From Allopusillimonas lactea (GTDB taxonomy: Bacteria; Pseudomonadota; Gammaproteobacteria; Burkholderiales; Burkholderiaceae_B), in NCBI RefSeq assembly GCF_021653995.1, contig NZ_JAJJOZ010000001.1:124001-188000 (forward strand): DNA of 64,000 nucleotides, written 5' to 3'. The position numbers and the translations under genes are program-made. How positions within the stretch are numbered: position 1 is the stretch's first letter; each line of letters starts with the position of its first letter. The notes under the pieces are model-generated. The model was given only the letters and a program-made list of their open reading frames with translations, was not told the DNA's origin and searched no databases. Positions 26,754 through 36,717 of this stretch are shown here, in pieces.

Positions 26754-28010
26754 TTACTTCTTCATCATGTCGAAGAACTCGGCATTGGTCTTGGTGGCGC
26801 GGATCTTGTCCAGGATGAATTCCATGGATTCGATCTCGTCCATGTCGTGGATGAACTTGCGTAGCACCCAGACTTTCTGGAGCAGGTCCGGCTTGATGAG
26901 CAGCTCTTCACGGCGCGTACCCGATTTGTTCAGATTGATGGCCGGGTACACGCGTTTTTCAGCCAGGCGGCGCTCCAGGTGCACTTCGGAGTTACCGGTG
27001 CCTTTGAATTCCTCATAGATCACTTCGTCCATCCGGCTGCCAGTTTCAACCAGGGCTGTACCGATGATGGTGAGCGACCCGCCTTCTTCCAGATTGCGCG
27101 CCGCGCCGAAGAAGCGCTTGGGCCGCTGCAGCGCATTGGCATCGACACCGCCTGTGAGGACCTTGCCCGACGCGGGCACGACGGTGTTGTAGGCGCGCGC
27201 CAGTCGGGTGATAGAGTCGAGCAGGATGACCACGTCTTTTTTGAGCTCGACCAGGCGCTTGGCCTTTTCGATCACCATTTCGGCGACCTGCACGTGGCGG
27301 GTGGCCGGCTCGTCGAAGGTGGACGCCACGACCTCCCCGCGCACCGTGCGCTGCATTTCGGTAACTTCTTCGGGGCGTTCATCCACCAGCAGCACGATCA
27401 TGACTGCGTCGGGATAGTTGGTGGTGATGGCATGGGCAATGTGCTGCATCATCACCGTCTTGCCTGACTTGGGGCTGGCGACGATCAACGCGCGCTGGCC
27501 CTTGCCAAGCGGCGCGAAGATGTCGAGGATCCGGCCAGTGATATTTTCTTCGCTCTTGATATTGCGTTCGAGCGTCATGACCTCGTCGGGGTGCAGCGGC
27601 GTGAGGTTTTCGAACATGATGCGATGCTTGATCGCCTCGGGCTGCATGCCGTTTACTTTGTCGACCTTGACCAGCGCGAAATACCGCTCCCCGTCCTTGG
27701 GCGTGCGTACCTCGCCTTCGATCGAATCGCCCGTGTGCAGGTTGAAACGGCGGATTTGCGACGGCGAGATGTAAATGTCGTCTGTGCTGGCCAGATACGA
27801 CGTTTCAGGCGAACGCAGGAAGCCGAAGCCGTCAGGCAGCACCTCGAGCACGCCGTCGCCGAAGATCTGCTCGCCTTGCTTGGCGCGCTTTTTCATGATG
27901 GCGAACATCAGCTCTTGCTTGCGCAGGCGGCTGGCGTTATCGATGTCCAACTCGGCGGCCATTTCCAGCAGCTTGGAAACGTGCTGTGCTTTTAATTCGT
28001 TGAGGTGCAT
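26754..28010 (-). CDS. rho: Transcription termination factor Rho
   Basis: Rho is the hexameric RNA-dependent ATPase that releases transcripts. The 418-residue protein has the N-terminal helical bundle (about 1-47), the cold-shock-like RNA-binding domain (DGFGFLRSPETSYLASTDDI), the P-loop ASPKSGKTVM, and the Walker B region DVVILLDSITRLARAYN. Length and sequence are typical of beta-proteobacterial Rho. It lies 84 bp downstream of trxA on the same strand, a conserved pairing, and 35 bp upstream of gdhA. Confidence 0.98.
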   Translation of the reverse strand: MHLNELKAQHVSKLLEMAAELDIDNASRLRKQELMFAIMKKRAKQGEQIFGDGVLEVLPDGFGFLRSPETSYLASTDDIYISPSQIRRFNLHTGDSIEGEVRTPKDGERYFALVKVDKVNGMQPEAIKHRIMFENLTPLHPDEVMTLERNIKSEENITGRILDIFAPLGKGQRALIVASPKSGKTVMMQHIAHAITTNYPDAVMIVLLVDERPEEVTEMQRTVRGEVVASTFDEPATRHVQVAEMVIEKAKRLVELKKDVVILLDSITRLARAYNTVVPASGKVLTGGVDANALQRPKRFFGAARNLEEGGSLTIIGTALVETGSRMDEVIYEEFKGTGNSEVHLERRLAEKRVYPAINLNKSGTRREELLIKPDLLQKVWVLRKFIHDMDEIESMEFILDKIRATKTNAEFFDMMKK

Positions 28011-28094
28011 GGGGAGAAGAAGGGGGAGGGGGTATTTGCAAGGGGGTGGCGAGCCCAGACCGGGCTCGCGCGCGAAACAGCAGTACAGGTGTGG

Positions 28095-28421
28095 TTACAG
28101 GGATTCGTCCAGGAAGGCGGCCAGTTGCGACTTGGAGAGCGCGCCTACTTTGGTTGCGGCAGCCTTGCCGCCCTTGAACAGCATCAAGGTGGGGATACCG
28201 CGGATGCCGAACTTGGCGGCAGTATCCGGGTTCTCGTCGACATTGACCTTGGCGATGATAACACGACCGGCATACTGCTTGGCCGCATCGTCAAGCAAAG
28301 GCGCGATCATTTTGCATGGGCCACACCATTCAGCCCAGTAATCGACCAGCACGGGCAGGTCGGAATTCAGCACATCGGCCTCGAACGAGGCGTCGCTCAC
28401 GTGTTTGATGGAGTCGCTCAT
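28095..28421 (-). CDS. trxA: Thioredoxin 1
   Basis: This 108-residue cytosolic dithiol reductant has the active site WCGPC (32-36), the cis-proline loop GIPTLMLF and the buried aspartate region VLVDYWA. The frame is open 18 codons upstream, but that extension is encoded by a T-rich tract (a run of Phe). MSDSIKHV at 28421 matches the usual thioredoxin start. It is divergent from parE across 209 bp and likely heads a trxA-rho transcript. Confidence 0.97.
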   Translation of the reverse strand: MSDSIKHVSDASFEADVLNSDLPVLVDYWAEWCGPCKMIAPLLDDAAKQYAGRVIIAKVNVDENPDTAAKFGIRGIPTLMLFKGGKAAATKVGALSKSQLAAFLDESL

Positions 28422-28630
28422 GATAAAAAAGAAAAAGAATTGGACGTATGGAGAGACTATACGGGACAGCGCCACAGTCGCACAATGCGATGGGCCGATT
28501 CCGGCCGCTTGGGTGCCTGCCCGCCAGCGGTATGTTGCAGTATTTCGACAAGCATACCACCTGAGGCGGCCGGGCGCGGTTCGCGGAGTCCGTAAAATAA
28601 CGTATTCACCTGATCTGAATTGGGAAGAAA

Positions 28631-30592
28631 TTGGCTATACCACGTTACGACGAAGCATCGATAAAGGTACTCAAGGGGCTGGAGCCGGTCCGTCAGCGGC
28701 CCGGCATGTATACCCGCACAGACAACCCGCTGCACATTTTGCAGGAGGTCATCGACAACGCCGCCGATGAGGCACTCGCAGGCTTCGGCAGTGAAATCGG
28801 CGTCACATTGCACACCGACGGCAGCATTTCCGTGCAGGATGACGGGCGCGGCATTCCTGTGGGGCTGCATCCCGAAGAAAACGCGCCAGTGGTGGAGATC
28901 GTCTTCACGCGTCTTCATGCCGGCGGCAAGTTCGACAAGAAGCAGGGCGGCGCTTATGCGTTCTCGGGTGGTTTGCACGGTGTCGGGGTTTCGGTCACCA
29001 ACGCCCTGTCCACCCGCCTGCATGTGCGCGTGTGGCGTGATGGCGCCGTGCATGACCTCGAATTCGCCAACGGTGAGGTCAAGCGGCCTCTACACCAGGT
29101 TGACACCGCGCCGCGCCGCAAAACCGGCACACTGGTGCGTATTTGGCCCGATCCCAAGTATTTTGACAGCGCCGCCATTCCGTTGGCCGAGCTCATTCAC
29201 GCCCTGCGCAGCAAGGCGGTGCTGCTCAGCGGCATCAAGGTGACACTCACCACCGAGAAATCCGGCGAGGTGCGCGCGTGGCAGTATGACAACGGCCTGC
29301 GCGGCTACCTCGAAGCCTCGCTGGAAGGCGTCGAAAAAGTCATCCCTGTTTTCGAAGGCCGCCAGTATGCGGGCGACGATGATGAAACGTTTGCCGAAGG
29401 CGAAGGGGCGCATTGGGTGGTGGCCTGGACTGCCGAAGGCCAAGTCCTGCGCGAATCCTATGTCAACCTTATATCCACCACGGCGGGCGGCACGCACGAG
29501 GCGGGCCTGCGTGACGGCCTGTTCAATGCCGTCAAGGCATTCGCCGAACTGCATGCGCTCATCCCCAAGGGCGTAAAGCTGCTCGCCGACGACGTCTTCG
29601 CCCGCGCCAGCTTCGTGCTGTCGGCCAAGGTGCTCGACCCGCAGTTCCAGGGCCAGATCAAAGAAAAACTCAACAGCCGCGACGCCGTGCGCCTGGTCAG
29701 TGGCTATGTCAAGAACGCGCTGGAGCTGTGGCTGCATGCCAATGTCGAATACGGCCGCAAGCTGGCCGAGATCGCCATCCGCCAGGCCCAGGCCCGTGCC
29801 CGGTCGGCCCAGAAGGTTGAGAAACGCAAGAGTTCGGGTGTGGCGGTGCTTCCGGGCAAGCTTACTGACTGCGAGTCATCCGACATCTCGCAAACCGAGA
29901 TCTTCCTGGTCGAAGGCGATTCGGCGGGCGGTTCGGCCAAGATGGGCCGCGACAAGGAATTCCAGGCCATTTTGCCGCTGCGCGGCAAGGTGCTCAATTC
30001 CTGGGAGGTCGAACGCGACCGTCTGTTCGCCAATAATGAAATCCACGATATTTCCGTGGCTATCGGTGTCGATCCGCACGGCCCCGCCGACAATCCCGAT
30101 CTTTCGGGCCTGCGCTACGGCCGCATCTGCATACTTTCCGACGCGGACGTCGATGGTTCGCACATTCAGGTGCTGCTGCTAACGCTGTTCTTCCGCCATT
30201 TCCCTCGTCTGGTCGAAGCGGGGCATGTCTATGTGGCACGCCCGCCGCTGTTTCGTGTCGATGTGCCAGCCTCTGGCAAGCGCCCCGCCCGGAAGGTTTA
30301 CTGCCTGGATCAAGCCGAGCTTGAGATCGTGCAGGACAAACTGCGCACTGAAGGTGTGCGCGAGTCAGCCTGGAGCATTAGCCGGTTCAAGGGCTTGGGC
30401 GAAATGAGCGCCGAACAACTCTGGGATACCACCATGAATCCCGACACGCGGCGTTTATTGCCGGTCGCTTATGGCGAGCCTGGTGTTGAGGCCACTGTGC
30501 GCATGTTCGACATGCTGATGGGCAAGGGCGAATCAGCGCAGCGGCGCCACTGGCTCGAAGAAAAAGGCAACCTTGCCGACGTCGACATCTGA
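28631..30592 (+). CDS. parE: DNA topoisomerase IV subunit B
   Basis: ParE is the ATPase subunit of topoisomerase IV, which unlinks daughter chromosomes. The 653 residues carry the GHKL ATPase site (EVIDNAADEALAGFG, DDGRGIPVGLHP, GGLHGVGVSVTNALS). They also carry the TOPRIM metal site (VEGDSAGGSAKMGRDKEFQA, later DADVDGSHI). The length is ParE-like rather than GyrB-like (about 800). The start is TTG, 7 bases after a GGGAAG ribosome site. parC follows 16 bp downstream. Confidence 0.95.
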   Translation: MAIPRYDEASIKVLKGLEPVRQRPGMYTRTDNPLHILQEVIDNAADEALAGFGSEIGVTLHTDGSISVQDDGRGIPVGLHPEENAPVVEIVFTRLHAGGKFDKKQGGAYAFSGGLHGVGVSVTNALSTRLHVRVWRDGAVHDLEFANGEVKRPLHQVDTAPRRKTGTLVRIWPDPKYFDSAAIPLAELIHALRSKAVLLSGIKVTLTTEKSGEVRAWQYDNGLRGYLEASLEGVEKVIPVFEGRQYAGDDDETFAEGEGAHWVVAWTAEGQVLRESYVNLISTTAGGTHEAGLRDGLFNAVKAFAELHALIPKGVKLLADDVFARASFVLSAKVLDPQFQGQIKEKLNSRDAVRLVSGYVKNALELWLHANVEYGRKLAEIAIRQAQARARSAQKVEKRKSSGVAVLPGKLTDCESSDISQTEIFLVEGDSAGGSAKMGRDKEFQAILPLRGKVLNSWEVERDRLFANNEIHDISVAIGVDPHGPADNPDLSGLRYGRICILSDADVDGSHIQVLLLTLFFRHFPRLVEAGHVYVARPPLFRVDVPASGKRPARKVYCLDQAELEIVQDKLRTEGVRESAWSISRFKGLGEMSAEQLWDTTMNPDTRRLLPVAYGEPGVEATVRMFDMLMGKGESAQRRHWLEEKGNLADVDI

Positions 30593-30608
30593 TTTCCGGA
30601 GATAACGA

Positions 30609-32912
30609 ATGGATAGTACCCAACCTGGCCTGTTTGATCAGGGTCCGGACAGCGATAGTATTACGTTGGCAAACTACGCCGAGCAGGCCTATCTGGACTA
30701 CGCGGTGTCTGTCGTGCGTGGCCGTGCGCTGCCCGACGTCACCGACGGCCAGAAGCCGGTGCAGCGCCGCATCCTGTATGCGATGCAGGCAATGGGCCTG
30801 GGCCCGGGTGCCAAGCCGGTCAAGTCGGCCCGCGTGGTTGGCGACGTGCTCGGCAAATATCATCCCCACGGCGATCAGGCGGCCTATGACGCCATGGTCC
30901 GCATGGCGCAGTCCTTCACGCTGCGTTACCCCTTGGTCGACGGTCATGGCAATTTTGGTTCGCGCGACGGCGACAACGCAGCCGCCATGCGCTATACCGA
31001 GGCGCGGTTGACGCCATTCTCGCGTCTGTTGCTCGATGAACTGGACGAAGGCACGGTCGATTTCATCGCCAATTACGATGGCAGCCAGCAAGAGCCCTTG
31101 AACCTGCCGGCGCGATTACCCATCATGCTGCTCAACGGCGCGTCGGGTATTGCGGTGGGCATGGCTACCGAGATCCCATCGCACAACCTGCGCGAAGTTG
31201 CTGCCGCGTGCGTAGCGCTGATACGCGATCCGTCGATGGCCGACGAAGCGTTGTACAACTACGTGCCGGGCCCCGATTTCGCGGGCGGCGGGCAGATCAT
31301 TTCCGCCCCCGAGGATATCGCCGCAATTTACGAAACGGGCCGCGGCTCGATCAAGGCTCGCGCCCGCTGGAGCTTCGAAGAGCTGGCGCGCGGCCAGTGG
31401 CAGTTGGTCGTTACTGAGCTGCCGCCAGGCACGTCGGCGCAAAAAATCCTCGAAGAAATCGAAGATCGCAGCAATCCCAAGGTCAAGCCAGGCAAAAAAA
31501 GCCTTTCCGCCGAACAGCAACAGACCAAGGCCCTGGTGCTGAGCATGCTCGACGCTGTGCGCGACGAATCGGGCAAAGAGGCCGCTGTGCGGCTGGTGTT
31601 CGAACCCAAAACAAGCCGCATCGATCGTGACGAGTTCGTCACGATGCTGCTCACACAGACTGGCATGGAAAGCAGCGTGCCGCTCAACCTGGTATGCATC
31701 GGCACCGACGGTCGGCCGGGCCAGCGTTCGCTCCGCAATATCCTTACCGAATGGCTGGAGTTTCGCGCGCACACCATGACGCGCCGTACGCGCTATCGGC
31801 TTGACAAGGTTACCGACCGCATCCATGTCCTCGAAGGCCGCATGGTGGTCTACCTGAACGTCGATGAAGTGATCCAAACCATCCGCGAGTCCGACGAGCC
31901 GCGCCCAGCCTTGATGCAGCGCTTCGATTTGTCAGAACGGCAGGCTGAAGACATTCTCGAGATGCGTTTGCGCCAGTTGGCCCGTCTAGAAGGCTTCCGC
32001 ATCGAGAAAGAGCTGGCCGCCCAGCGCGAAGAGCAAGCCGCCCTGCAGGAATTGCTGGAGAATCCGCGCGCCTTCAAGCGCCTGATGATCAAGGAAATCG
32101 AGGCCGATGCCAAAACCTATGGCGACGACCGCCGCACATTGATCGAGGTTGCTGAACGCGCGGTCATGGAAGTCAAGGTTGTCGAGGAGCCAGTCACTGT
32201 CATCATCTCCCAGAAAGGCTGGCTGCGCACGCGCCAGGGGCACGGCCACGATGCCGCGCAGTTCAGCTTCAAGTCGGGCGATACACTCTACGCCGCTATT
32301 GAATGCCGCAGTACAGACGATCTGGTGGCATTTTCCGACAGGGGCAGGGTCTATAGCGTGGCCATTTCCAGCCTGCCGTCCGCGCGTGGCGACGGCCAGC
32401 CCATTACCTCCATGATCGAACTCGAGCCAGGCGCTCATATTGTGCATATGGTGGCTGGCGACTCGGCGCGCCGCTATGTGCTGGGCACCCGCGCGGGCTA
32501 CGGCTTCATCGCCGCGCTCAAGGATCTCACCACACGCCAGCGGGCCGGCAAACAGTTCATGACGCTGGAAAAGGGCGATGTCATGCTCAGGCCGCTTCCC
32601 TTGCGCAACAGCGACACCCAACTGGCGATGATGGCGCACAAGGGGCGATTCCTGGTGATTGATCTGGCCGAACTCAAAACCCTCTCGGGCGGTGGGCGCG
32701 GTACCATCCTGATGAGCCTGGACGACGGCGACTTTCTGGAACAATGGGTGGCAGCCGGCCAGCAAGGTCTGGAAGTGCATGGCATCTATCGCAACAAGCA
32801 CACCGTCGTCGAGCTCGAAGGCACGACGCTCGCCGACTACGTGGGCAAGCGCGCGCGCAAGGGCAAGCTGCTTGACGTGAAGGTAAAAGGGGCGACGTTG
32901 CATCCGCGTTGA
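30609..32912 (+). CDS. parC: DNA topoisomerase IV subunit A
   Basis: ParC is the DNA-cleaving subunit of topoisomerase IV. The 767-residue length and parE linkage distinguish it from GyrA. The catalytic tyrosine is Y129 in AAMRYTEARL. The quinolone-determining region reads KYHPHGDQAAYDAM, with Gln90 and Asp94 at the positions equivalent to E. coli ParC Ser80 and Glu84. The C-terminal part forms the beta-pinwheel (GHDAAQFSFKSGD and similar blades). GDRAGGIPY-like GyrA boxes are absent, as expected. Confidence 0.95.
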   Translation: MDSTQPGLFDQGPDSDSITLANYAEQAYLDYAVSVVRGRALPDVTDGQKPVQRRILYAMQAMGLGPGAKPVKSARVVGDVLGKYHPHGDQAAYDAMVRMAQSFTLRYPLVDGHGNFGSRDGDNAAAMRYTEARLTPFSRLLLDELDEGTVDFIANYDGSQQEPLNLPARLPIMLLNGASGIAVGMATEIPSHNLREVAAACVALIRDPSMADEALYNYVPGPDFAGGGQIISAPEDIAAIYETGRGSIKARARWSFEELARGQWQLVVTELPPGTSAQKILEEIEDRSNPKVKPGKKSLSAEQQQTKALVLSMLDAVRDESGKEAAVRLVFEPKTSRIDRDEFVTMLLTQTGMESSVPLNLVCIGTDGRPGQRSLRNILTEWLEFRAHTMTRRTRYRLDKVTDRIHVLEGRMVVYLNVDEVIQTIRESDEPRPALMQRFDLSERQAEDILEMRLRQLARLEGFRIEKELAAQREEQAALQELLENPRAFKRLMIKEIEADAKTYGDDRRTLIEVAERAVMEVKVVEEPVTVIISQKGWLRTRQGHGHDAAQFSFKSGDTLYAAIECRSTDDLVAFSDRGRVYSVAISSLPSARGDGQPITSMIELEPGAHIVHMVAGDSARRYVLGTRAGYGFIAALKDLTTRQRAGKQFMTLEKGDVMLRPLPLRNSDTQLAMMAHKGRFLVIDLAELKTLSGGGRGTILMSLDDGDFLEQWVAAGQQGLEVHGIYRNKHTVVELEGTTLADYVGKRARKGKLLDVKVKGATLHPR

Positions 32913-33029
32913 GGGCATACGCTTCGGCGCGTTCCGGGGCGGCGCCGTACGCCTTCATCGCGATGGCGCTGTCCGGCTTAAAATGGCGGTATTTTTCTCT
33001 CGACAACCTAAGGCATAAAAAGCGGGCAT

Positions 33030-34064
33030 ATGAGTTTCAAGGTTACTGTTCTTCCTAGCAAGCACGAATTCGAAGTGGCGGATGGCCAGACCGTGCTGGA
33101 TGCGGCCCTGGCTGCGGGCATCGTGCTGCCCTATAGTTGCCGCAACGGCGCGTGCTCTACCTGCAAGGGCAAGGTGTTGTCGGGCACCTACGACGCTGGC
33201 GCCGCACCGGGGCATATCCTCGAGGCGGAAGACCTTGCGCAAGGCTACACCTTGTTCTGCCAGGCCCGGCCCGCATCTGATCTCGTCATCGAGGCGCACG
33301 AAATCCGCATGGCCAGCGACATCCAGATTCGCAAGATGCCTGCCCGCATCATGGGTCTGGACAAGGTCGCCGACGATGTCATGGTCGTCAAGGTCCAGCT
33401 ACCGCCTGCGGATCCCTTCCGGTATTACGCGGGCCAGTATCTCGAATTCATCATGCGTGATGGCCGCCGCCGCAGCTATTCAATGGCCTGCCCGCCGCAA
33501 GAAAACAACCTGGTCGAACTGCACATTCGCCATACCCCCGGTGGCGCTTTCACCGACCATGTCTTCGGTGTTGGCGACACGCAAATGAAAGTGCGCGAAA
33601 TTCAGCGTGTCGAAGGGCCTTTCGGCTCTTTCTTTCTGCGCGAAGATTCCGACAAGCCCATCATCTTGCTGGCCAGCGGCACGGGCTTCGCTCCCATCAA
33701 GGCCATTGTCGAGCAGATGATCGCCACTGGCAGCCAGCGTAAGGCGTTCTTGTATTGGGGCGGGCGCCGCCCGCACGACCTTTACATGGACGAGCTGGCA
33801 CGAGAATGGGCCCAGACGCTGCCCGGCTTCCGCTACGTGCCCGTGGTGTCCAATGCGATGCCTCAGGACGCCTGGGCGGGCCGCACCGGCTTCGTGCATC
33901 AGGCCGTGCTGGACGATTTCCCCGATCTGGCGGGCTACCAAGTCTACGCCTGTGGCGCCCCAGTCATGGTCGATGCGGCCCGGCGTGATTTCACCCAGCA
34001 GGCGGGCCTGCCGGAACATGAGTTCTATGCCGACGCTTTCACCACAGAGGCCGACGCTGCATAG
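33030..34064 (+). CDS. 2Fe-2S/FAD NAD(P)H reductase (AscD-like)
   Basis: The 344-residue protein joins an N-terminal plant-type 2Fe-2S ferredoxin domain (Cys37, Cys42, Cys45, Cys77) to a ferredoxin-reductase module. That module has the FAD motif RRSYSMACPP and the NAD(P) motif LLASGTGFAPIKAIVEQ. Such proteins are often annotated as CDP-6-deoxy-delta-3,4-glucoseen reductase. In Burkholderiales they occur outside sugar clusters as general electron donors. No partner oxygenase or dehydrase is adjacent. The gene stands 117 bp after parC and 60 bp before dadA. Confidence 0.88.
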   Translation: MSFKVTVLPSKHEFEVADGQTVLDAALAAGIVLPYSCRNGACSTCKGKVLSGTYDAGAAPGHILEAEDLAQGYTLFCQARPASDLVIEAHEIRMASDIQIRKMPARIMGLDKVADDVMVVKVQLPPADPFRYYAGQYLEFIMRDGRRRSYSMACPPQENNLVELHIRHTPGGAFTDHVFGVGDTQMKVREIQRVEGPFGSFFLREDSDKPIILLASGTGFAPIKAIVEQMIATGSQRKAFLYWGGRRPHDLYMDELAREWAQTLPGFRYVPVVSNAMPQDAWAGRTGFVHQAVLDDFPDLAGYQVYACGAPVMVDAARRDFTQQAGLPEHEFYADAFTTEADAA

Positions 34065-34124
34065 CGAGGCTGGGGCATCCCGCCGGCGGATGGCTGCCGG
34101 CCGGCACCGACGGGAGGATCAAGC

Positions 34125-35378
34125 ATGAAAGTAGCGGTATTGGGTAGCGGCATTATTGGTGTGTCGACCGCATGGTGGCTGCGCCAGGCGGGCCATGACG
34201 TTGTCGTCATCGACCGCGAGCCCGGGCCGGCGCAAGGCGCCACGCGTGCCATCGGTGGCCATGTTTCTGTTTCCGGTGCCGGGCCTTGGGCCAATCCGCA
34301 GGCACCGCTGCAATTGCTGCGCTGGCTGTTCCGCGATGATGCGCCACTACTCTTCCGGCCTCGGCTCGATACCCGTCAGTGGCTATGGAGCCTGCTGTTC
34401 CTGCGCGAATGCATGCCAGCGCGCGTAGCGGCCAATACACGTGCCATGGTCCGCTTGGCCGAATACAGCCTCGCCACGCTGCGCGCCATGCGCCAAGAAC
34501 TCCAGATCGACGATCAGCATGGCGAGTCCGGCATCCTGAAGTTTTACCGCAGCCCTGTCGAATTCGAAGCATCCCAGGAAATGGCCGGGATTCTGCGCGA
34601 TTTTGGCATTGACCGGCGCGTTGTCACGCCCGACGAAGTGGTGGCGCTCGAGCCGGCGCTGGCGGGTGCAAGAAACCAGATTGTGGGTGGCGACTACGCG
34701 CCCGGTGACGAAACAGGTGATGCGTATCTTTTTGTTACCGAACTGGCGCGTAAAGCGGCGGAGCAGGGCGTAGAGTTTCTGTTCAATACGCAGTTGAGCC
34801 GCCTGTCCGCAGCCGGCGGTGAGATCACCGGGGCCGAGGTGATCGGTCCGGACGGCTTGTATCGTACTGTCACGGCCGACGCCTACGTGGCGGCGCTTGG
34901 CGCTCACACGCCGCAATATATTGTGCCGCTGGGCGTGCCGTGTCACGTGTATCCGGCCAAGGGTTATTCGGCCACATTCGATATCATTGACGCCGGCAAG
35001 GCGCCTGTCATCAGCCTGAACGACAGCGCCAACCAGGTTGTGTATACGCGCCTGGGCACGCAGTTGCGCGTGGCCGGCACGGCCGATCTGTCGGGGTATT
35101 CCCGGGCACTGAATACAATCCGTTGCGATAATATGGTGCGCCAGGCACAGGCTTTATTCCCAAGCGCCCTCGATTTTGCTAATGTACGTTTCTGGTCGGG
35201 CTTGCGGCCCGCCACGCCCGCCAATGTTCCGCTTGTTGGCCGGGCAAAAATCCGTAATCTCTACCTGAACACAGGGCATGGCACTCTGGGCTGGACAATG
35301 GGCGCGGGCTCTGGCCGCGCACTTGCCGATCTCATCTCCGGGCGCTCTCCCGAACCCGAGTTTCCTTTTTTAGGCTGA
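34125..35378 (+). CDS. dadA: D-amino acid dehydrogenase
   Basis: DadA oxidises D-amino acids (typically D-alanine) to 2-oxo acids, passing electrons to the respiratory chain. The 417-residue FAD protein starts with the Rossmann motif VLGSGIIGVSTAWWLRQAG. It has ATRAIGGHVSVSGAGPWANP near residue 45 and the C-terminal FAD contact NTGHGTLGWTMGAGSGRALADLISG. Length matches E. coli DadA (432). A GGGAGG ribosome site lies 7 bases upstream. No dadX racemase or Lrp regulator is nearby. The ugpB start is 8 bp downstream. Confidence 0.93.
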   Translation: MKVAVLGSGIIGVSTAWWLRQAGHDVVVIDREPGPAQGATRAIGGHVSVSGAGPWANPQAPLQLLRWLFRDDAPLLFRPRLDTRQWLWSLLFLRECMPARVAANTRAMVRLAEYSLATLRAMRQELQIDDQHGESGILKFYRSPVEFEASQEMAGILRDFGIDRRVVTPDEVVALEPALAGARNQIVGGDYAPGDETGDAYLFVTELARKAAEQGVEFLFNTQLSRLSAAGGEITGAEVIGPDGLYRTVTADAYVAALGAHTPQYIVPLGVPCHVYPAKGYSATFDIIDAGKAPVISLNDSANQVVYTRLGTQLRVAGTADLSGYSRALNTIRCDNMVRQAQALFPSALDFANVRFWSGLRPATPANVPLVGRAKIRNLYLNTGHGTLGWTMGAGSGRALADLISGRSPEPEFPFLG

Positions 35379-35386
35379 TTCTTTCT

Positions 35387-36709
35387 ATGAAGCTACTTCG
35401 CTTGTGCGGCGCCGCTGGCGCCGGGCGTGCCATTGCGTGGCTGGGCGTTGGCGCGCTCGCCTGTTCCAGCAGCGCCGCATTCGCCGCCACCGACATCCAG
35501 GTTTGGCACACGCTCAACGGGCATAACCGGGATGTATTCGAAAAACTGGTCAAAGACTTCAATCGTGGCCAGAACGATGTCAACGTCAAGGTCAAGGCCT
35601 TCGATAACGGGGCCGCCATCGAACAAGCCCTTTCGGGCATAAAAAAGGCCGACGATCGCCCTCAACTTGTGCAGCTCGAAGACCAGCACGCCGCCGACAG
35701 CACCGCGGGGCGCAAAGACATCAAGCCCTTGTACAGCTTGCTCGCCGCACACCCCATCAAGAATGCCGACTGGTTTCTGTCCGATAAAAACACTTTTGTA
35801 CGCGACGCCAAAGGGCGGCTGGTCGCCTTCCCTTACATGGCCGAAGTGCCGGTCATGTACTACAACATCGGCGCGTACAACAAAGCCGGCATCAAACCAG
35901 CCGAGCCACGCCGCCCCTGGGCCGAACTCCAGGCTCAGCTCGTTACGCTGGCCAACAATGGCTCGCGCAAGTGCCCAGCCACGTCCGACCAGCCTGTTTC
36001 GATCAACCTCGAGAACCTGGCCGCCGTCAACAACCAACTGTACGTCAGCAACGGTAACGGCTTGAAGGGCAAGGGCAACCCAGCATTCAGCTTCGATTCG
36101 ATGTATATCCGTCATCTGTCGATGATGATCACCTGGGTACGCAGCGAGCTCATGGTCAAGCCCGAGTACGACAGCGTCGCAACCAAGCGGTTCGCCAACA
36201 ACGAATGCGCCGTCCTGTTGTCCACATCGGGCAACCTCGGCTGGTTCGATGGTGCCAAGGGCCTTGATTTCGCAGTGTCTGGTCTGCCGTACTACCCTGA
36301 GGTCACGCGCACCCCGGGTCTGCCCTTTGTAAGCGGCTCGGCGCTCTGGGCAACCAGCGGCCATGCCAAGGCCAGTGACGCGGCCAGCGCAGCATTCCTG
36401 TCCTGGCTGGCGCAACCCGAGCGCGCGTCGGCCTGGTTCCAGAAAACCGGCTATCTGCCTCTCACCGCGCAAGCGTACAAGGCGACGGATAGCAACTACT
36501 TCAAGAGTTTGGGCGGTTGGCAGGAACTGGTCGCTGCCTATGGCAGGGCGCCCACTGACAACAGCCGCGGCTTCCGGATCGACAACTATCCGAGCATTCA
36601 CGCGATGTTCAAGCAAACGCTCGAGCAGGCCCTCGACGGTAAGCAGCCAGCTGTTACCGCGCTCAAGACTGCGTCGGCGCAGGCGAGCAAAATGATGGCG
36701 ACCAAGTAA
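35387..36709 (+). CDS. ugpB: Glycerol-3-phosphate ABC transporter substrate-binding protein
   Basis: The 440-residue periplasmic protein has a signal peptide (about residues 1-33, ending SSSAAFAA). Its body belongs to the family-1 extracellular solute-binding type and resembles UgpB: IQVWHTLNGHNRDVFEKLV, GLPYYPEV and the tail IDNYPSIHAMFKQTLEQAL. UgpB captures sn-glycerol-3-phosphate or glycerophosphodiesters. The cognate ugpA, ugpE and ugpC genes are absent from this window, so it is an orphan here. It is almost fused to dadA (8 bp) and followed by two hairpins. Confidence 0.88.
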   Translation: MKLLRLCGAAGAGRAIAWLGVGALACSSSAAFAATDIQVWHTLNGHNRDVFEKLVKDFNRGQNDVNVKVKAFDNGAAIEQALSGIKKADDRPQLVQLEDQHAADSTAGRKDIKPLYSLLAAHPIKNADWFLSDKNTFVRDAKGRLVAFPYMAEVPVMYYNIGAYNKAGIKPAEPRRPWAELQAQLVTLANNGSRKCPATSDQPVSINLENLAAVNNQLYVSNGNGLKGKGNPAFSFDSMYIRHLSMMITWVRSELMVKPEYDSVATKRFANNECAVLLSTSGNLGWFDGAKGLDFAVSGLPYYPEVTRTPGLPFVSGSALWATSGHAKASDAASAAFLSWLAQPERASAWFQKTGYLPLTAQAYKATDSNYFKSLGGWQELVAAYGRAPTDNSRGFRIDNYPSIHAMFKQTLEQALDGKQPAVTALKTASAQASKMMATK

Positions 36710-36717
36710 ACGCCTAA

